From NCBI GenBank assembly GCA_963812255.1, contig CAWEUM010000005.1, positions 2,232,001 to 2,296,000 on the forward strand: a stretch of DNA of 64,000 nucleotides, read 5' to 3'. Within the stretch, counting starts at the first letter, position 1. Each line of letters starts with the position of its first letter. Below, piece after piece: positions 62,105 to 64,000 of this stretch. This stretch comes from DATJGR01 sp963812255. GTDB taxonomy: Bacteria > Pseudomonadota > Gammaproteobacteria > Pseudomonadales > Azotimanducaceae. The notes beneath the pieces were generated by a model. The model made no database searches. It saw only the letters and a list, made by a program, of their open reading frames with translations, and was not told the origin of the DNA. A program made the position numbers and the translations under genes.

Positions 62105-63760
62105 ATGAAGAAGCTCGCCGTCGTGCTGATTGCGATGCTCGTGATCGCGGTTGTCGCGTACCAGAATCGGCTCGCATTGATATTGTTTGCGGCGCCGCGC
62201 ATCACCGCGATGACCAATCCGATCGATCCGCACCGGGAGGTCACCTGGAGTGCCGGACCAGCGACTGCCGCGACGCCACCCGCCGCCCGTCCGCCGAACA
62301 TCATCGTCATTCTCGCCGACGACATGGGCTTCAACGACGTCTCGTTCTACAACGGCGGCGCGGCTGACGGCACGCTCCAGACACCACACATCGACTCGAT
62401 TGCGCGCGACGGCGTGGTCTTCACCAACGGCTATGCGGCCAACGCCGTGTGTGCACCGTCGCGGGCATCGATCATGACCGGCCGCTACTCGACGCGCTTC
62501 GGCTTCGAATACACACCGTTCTTCAAGATCGGCGTGCCGATCATGAAACTCATGAGCAAGGCCGATTCCAGTCCGTTGAAACCGGTCTTTCACGATGATG
62601 CCGTCGACGCGATGCGGCCGATGGCGGAACTCGGCATGCCGCCGTCCGAGATCACGATTGCGGAGGTGTTGAAGTCGGCAGGCTATCAGACGGCGCACAT
62701 CGGCAAATGGCATCTGGGCGGCACCAACGGCATGCGCCCCGAGGATCAGGGCTTCGACGAGAGTCTGTACATGGCGGGCGCCGCGTACCTGCCGGAGGAT
62801 TCGCCCGACGTCGTCAATGTCAAACAGGATTTCGATCCGATCGACAGGATGGTATGGACGGTGATGCGCTATGCGGTGCAGTTCAACGGCAGCCATACCT
62901 TCGAACCGAAGGGCTACCTCACCGATTACTACACCGATGAAGCGGTGCGCGTCATCGAGGCAAACCGCAACCGTCCGTTCTTTCTGTATTTGGCGCATTG
63001 GGGCATTCACAACCCGTTGCAGGCGAAGAAGGAAGACTACGATGCGCTCAGCCGCATTGAAGATCACCGGCTACGCGTCTACGCGGCGATGATCACGGCG
63101 CTCGACCGGGGTGTCGGCCGGGTACTCGATGCGCTCGACGCAAACGGGCTCACCCAGAACACGCTGGTGATCTTCGCCAGCGACAACGGCGGCGCCGGTT
63201 ACCTCGGGCTACCGAACGTCAACAAGCCCTATCGCGGCTGGAAGTTGACCTTGTTCGAGGGCGGCACTCACGTGCCGTTTTTTGCGAAGTGGCCGGGCCA
63301 CATCGCGCCCGGCTCGCGGTACACCGCGCCGGTCGGCCACATCGACATCTTCGCAACCGCGGCCGCAGCCGCCGGCGCCAAGCTGCCCGACGATCGCGTG
63401 ATCGATGGCGTCGACCTGCTGCCGTTCGTTACCGGGCAACATGAAGGCATTCCGCACCACACGCTGTTCTGGCGCGAGGGCTACCACCAGGTGGTGCTGC
63501 ACGACGGCTGGAAACTGATCGTCTCGGGCAGGCCGGACAAGCGCTGGCTGTTCAATCTGAACGACGATTCGACCGAGCATCATGATCGGGCGGCCGCGCA
63601 ACCGGCAGTCGTCGCGCAACTGCAGTCGTTGCTGGACGCGCACAACGCAGAACAGAGAGCGCCTGCGTGGCCCAGCGTCATCGAATCGCCTCAGCTGATT
63701 GACAAAACCGGTGCCGATGCATATGTCGACGGCGATGAATATATCTACTGGCCCAACTGA
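62105..63760 (+). CDS. formylglycine-type sulfatase, membrane anchored or exported
   Basis: 551-residue sulfatase, unlike the 836-residue one at 49.7 kb. Start ATG 62105 (MKKLAVVLIAMLVIAVVAY) gives an N-terminal membrane anchor or signal (residues 4-30). Motifs: PPNIIVILADDMGFNDVS with Asp72/Asp73, Cys116 in CAPSRASIMTGR (C-x-P-S-R, formylglycine site), GKWHLGG and FASDNGGAGYLG. The closing PSVIESPQLIDKTG is typical of arylsulfatase A-like enzymes. Needs a formylglycine-generating enzyme not seen here. Substrate unknown. Confidence 0.92.
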   Translation: MKKLAVVLIAMLVIAVVAYQNRLALILFAAPRITAMTNPIDPHREVTWSAGPATAATPPAARPPNIIVILADDMGFNDVSFYNGGAADGTLQTPHIDSIARDGVVFTNGYAANAVCAPSRASIMTGRYSTRFGFEYTPFFKIGVPIMKLMSKADSSPLKPVFHDDAVDAMRPMAELGMPPSEITIAEVLKSAGYQTAHIGKWHLGGTNGMRPEDQGFDESLYMAGAAYLPEDSPDVVNVKQDFDPIDRMVWTVMRYAVQFNGSHTFEPKGYLTDYYTDEAVRVIEANRNRPFFLYLAHWGIHNPLQAKKEDYDALSRIEDHRLRVYAAMITALDRGVGRVLDALDANGLTQNTLVIFASDNGGAGYLGLPNVNKPYRGWKLTLFEGGTHVPFFAKWPGHIAPGSRYTAPVGHIDIFATAAAAAGAKLPDDRVIDGVDLLPFVTGQHEGIPHHTLFWREGYHQVVLHDGWKLIVSGRPDKRWLFNLNDDSTEHHDRAAAQPAVVAQLQSLLDAHNAEQRAPAWPSVIESPQLIDKTGADAYVDGDEYIYWPN

Positions 63761-63814
63761 TTTATCGAGGGGAGCCGACTCAGCTTGGTCGCATCGGTGC
63801 GGTGGCAATGTGCG

Positions 63815-64000
63815 ATGACGCGTGCGCGGATACTTTTGTGGACGGTACCGACCGCGTTCTATGTGCTTTTCTGTTGCTGGTACACGAATCTGTCGGGACC
63901 GCTCAGCGATGCCGAGATCGCGCACTACACCGGGATATTGGCGCGCAACGGGGCGGTACCCGAACGCCTCGCCCAGATGCGGCGCTTCATGGAAACGGAC
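63815..64000 (+). CDS. N-terminal fragment of a membrane-anchored conserved protein
   Basis: Open from ATG 63815 to the window edge (62 codons, no stop). One membrane helix (ILLWTVPTAFYVLFCCWY) is followed by the polar NLSGPLSDAEIAHYTGIL. In-frame TTG 63785 or GTG 63797 are possible starts. It follows the sulfatase by about 50 bp and may be in the same operon. I do not recognise the family. Confidence 0.5.
   Translation, partial: MTRARILLWTVPTAFYVLFCCWYTNLSGPLSDAEIAHYTGILARNGAVPERLAQMRRFMETD

Noticed and set aside
61811..63067. 418-residue minus-strand ORF
   Set aside because: Antisense to the second sulfatase, Arg/His-rich shadow.
1..64000. tRNA, rRNA, insertion sequence or phage genes
   Set aside because: I looked through the gaps longer than 80 bp and saw no cloverleaf-like or transposase-like sequence; a covariance search would be decisive.

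Overview
The window is high-GC, densely coded DNA that reads as a bacterial chromosome of the Gammaproteobacteria. The first half carries two gene strings whose order I recall from Pseudomonas and Escherichia: tolC-yqiB-cpdA-parE-parC, then psd-orn-queG-nnrD-tsaE-amiB-mutL-miaA-hfq-hflX-hflK-hflC-hisZ-purA. The presence of fimX, hisZ and a rhodanese gene next to psd is closer to Pseudomonas or Xanthomonas-like lineages than to enterics. The accessory half (sulfatases, a luciferase-like oxidoreductase, CadC/TPR regulator, SDRs) suggests an environmental lineage such as Nevskiales or Steroidobacterales; that is only a guess from gene content.

Layout. 1-6.7 kb: a TolC-family outer membrane protein (cut by the window edge) diverges from yqiB, cpdA, parE and parC. 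6.6-13.1 kb, minus strand: an AhpA/YtjB-like membrane protein, the type IV pilus regulator FimX, a large PilZ-domain protein and epmB. 13.1-16.3 kb: efp and epmA, so EF-P and two of its modifying enzymes sit together, then psd and a rhodanese on the opposite strand. 16.3-30.7 kb: orn/queG, then the nnrD-to-purA string and a Trm112-type small protein. The purA start lies at the end of four 13-bp tandem repeats that generate overlapping mini-ORFs.

30.7-45 kb is accessory: DedA and an RND pump subunit without a visible adaptor, two small-molecule transporters, a luciferase-like oxidoreductase with a CrtC/AttH-like protein, a decayed nickel/cobalt transporter pseudogene, two SDR dehydrogenases, a DUF1015 protein, and a secreted beta-propeller protein divergent from a CadC-like regulator with a perfect inverted repeat between them.

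45-64 kb: a possible translationally coupled small ORF, a SleB-type wall hydrolase beside an LprI-MliC lysozyme inhibitor, an acyl-CoA dehydrogenase, NADP-type glutamate dehydrogenase, a secreted Tyr/Gly-rich repeat protein, a KefB-type antiporter, and three sulfatases of two chemically unrelated classes (two formylglycine type, one metallo-beta-lactamase alkylsulfatase). These sulfatases with the dehydrogenases and a GPH-type transporter suggest use of sulfate esters or sulfated surfactants, which is an inference.

I saw no rRNA, tRNA, CRISPR array, transposase or prophage gene. Many genes overlap or nearly abut, and several starts were moved from the longest ORF because of Shine-Dalgarno sites, signal peptides or alignment with known N-termini.
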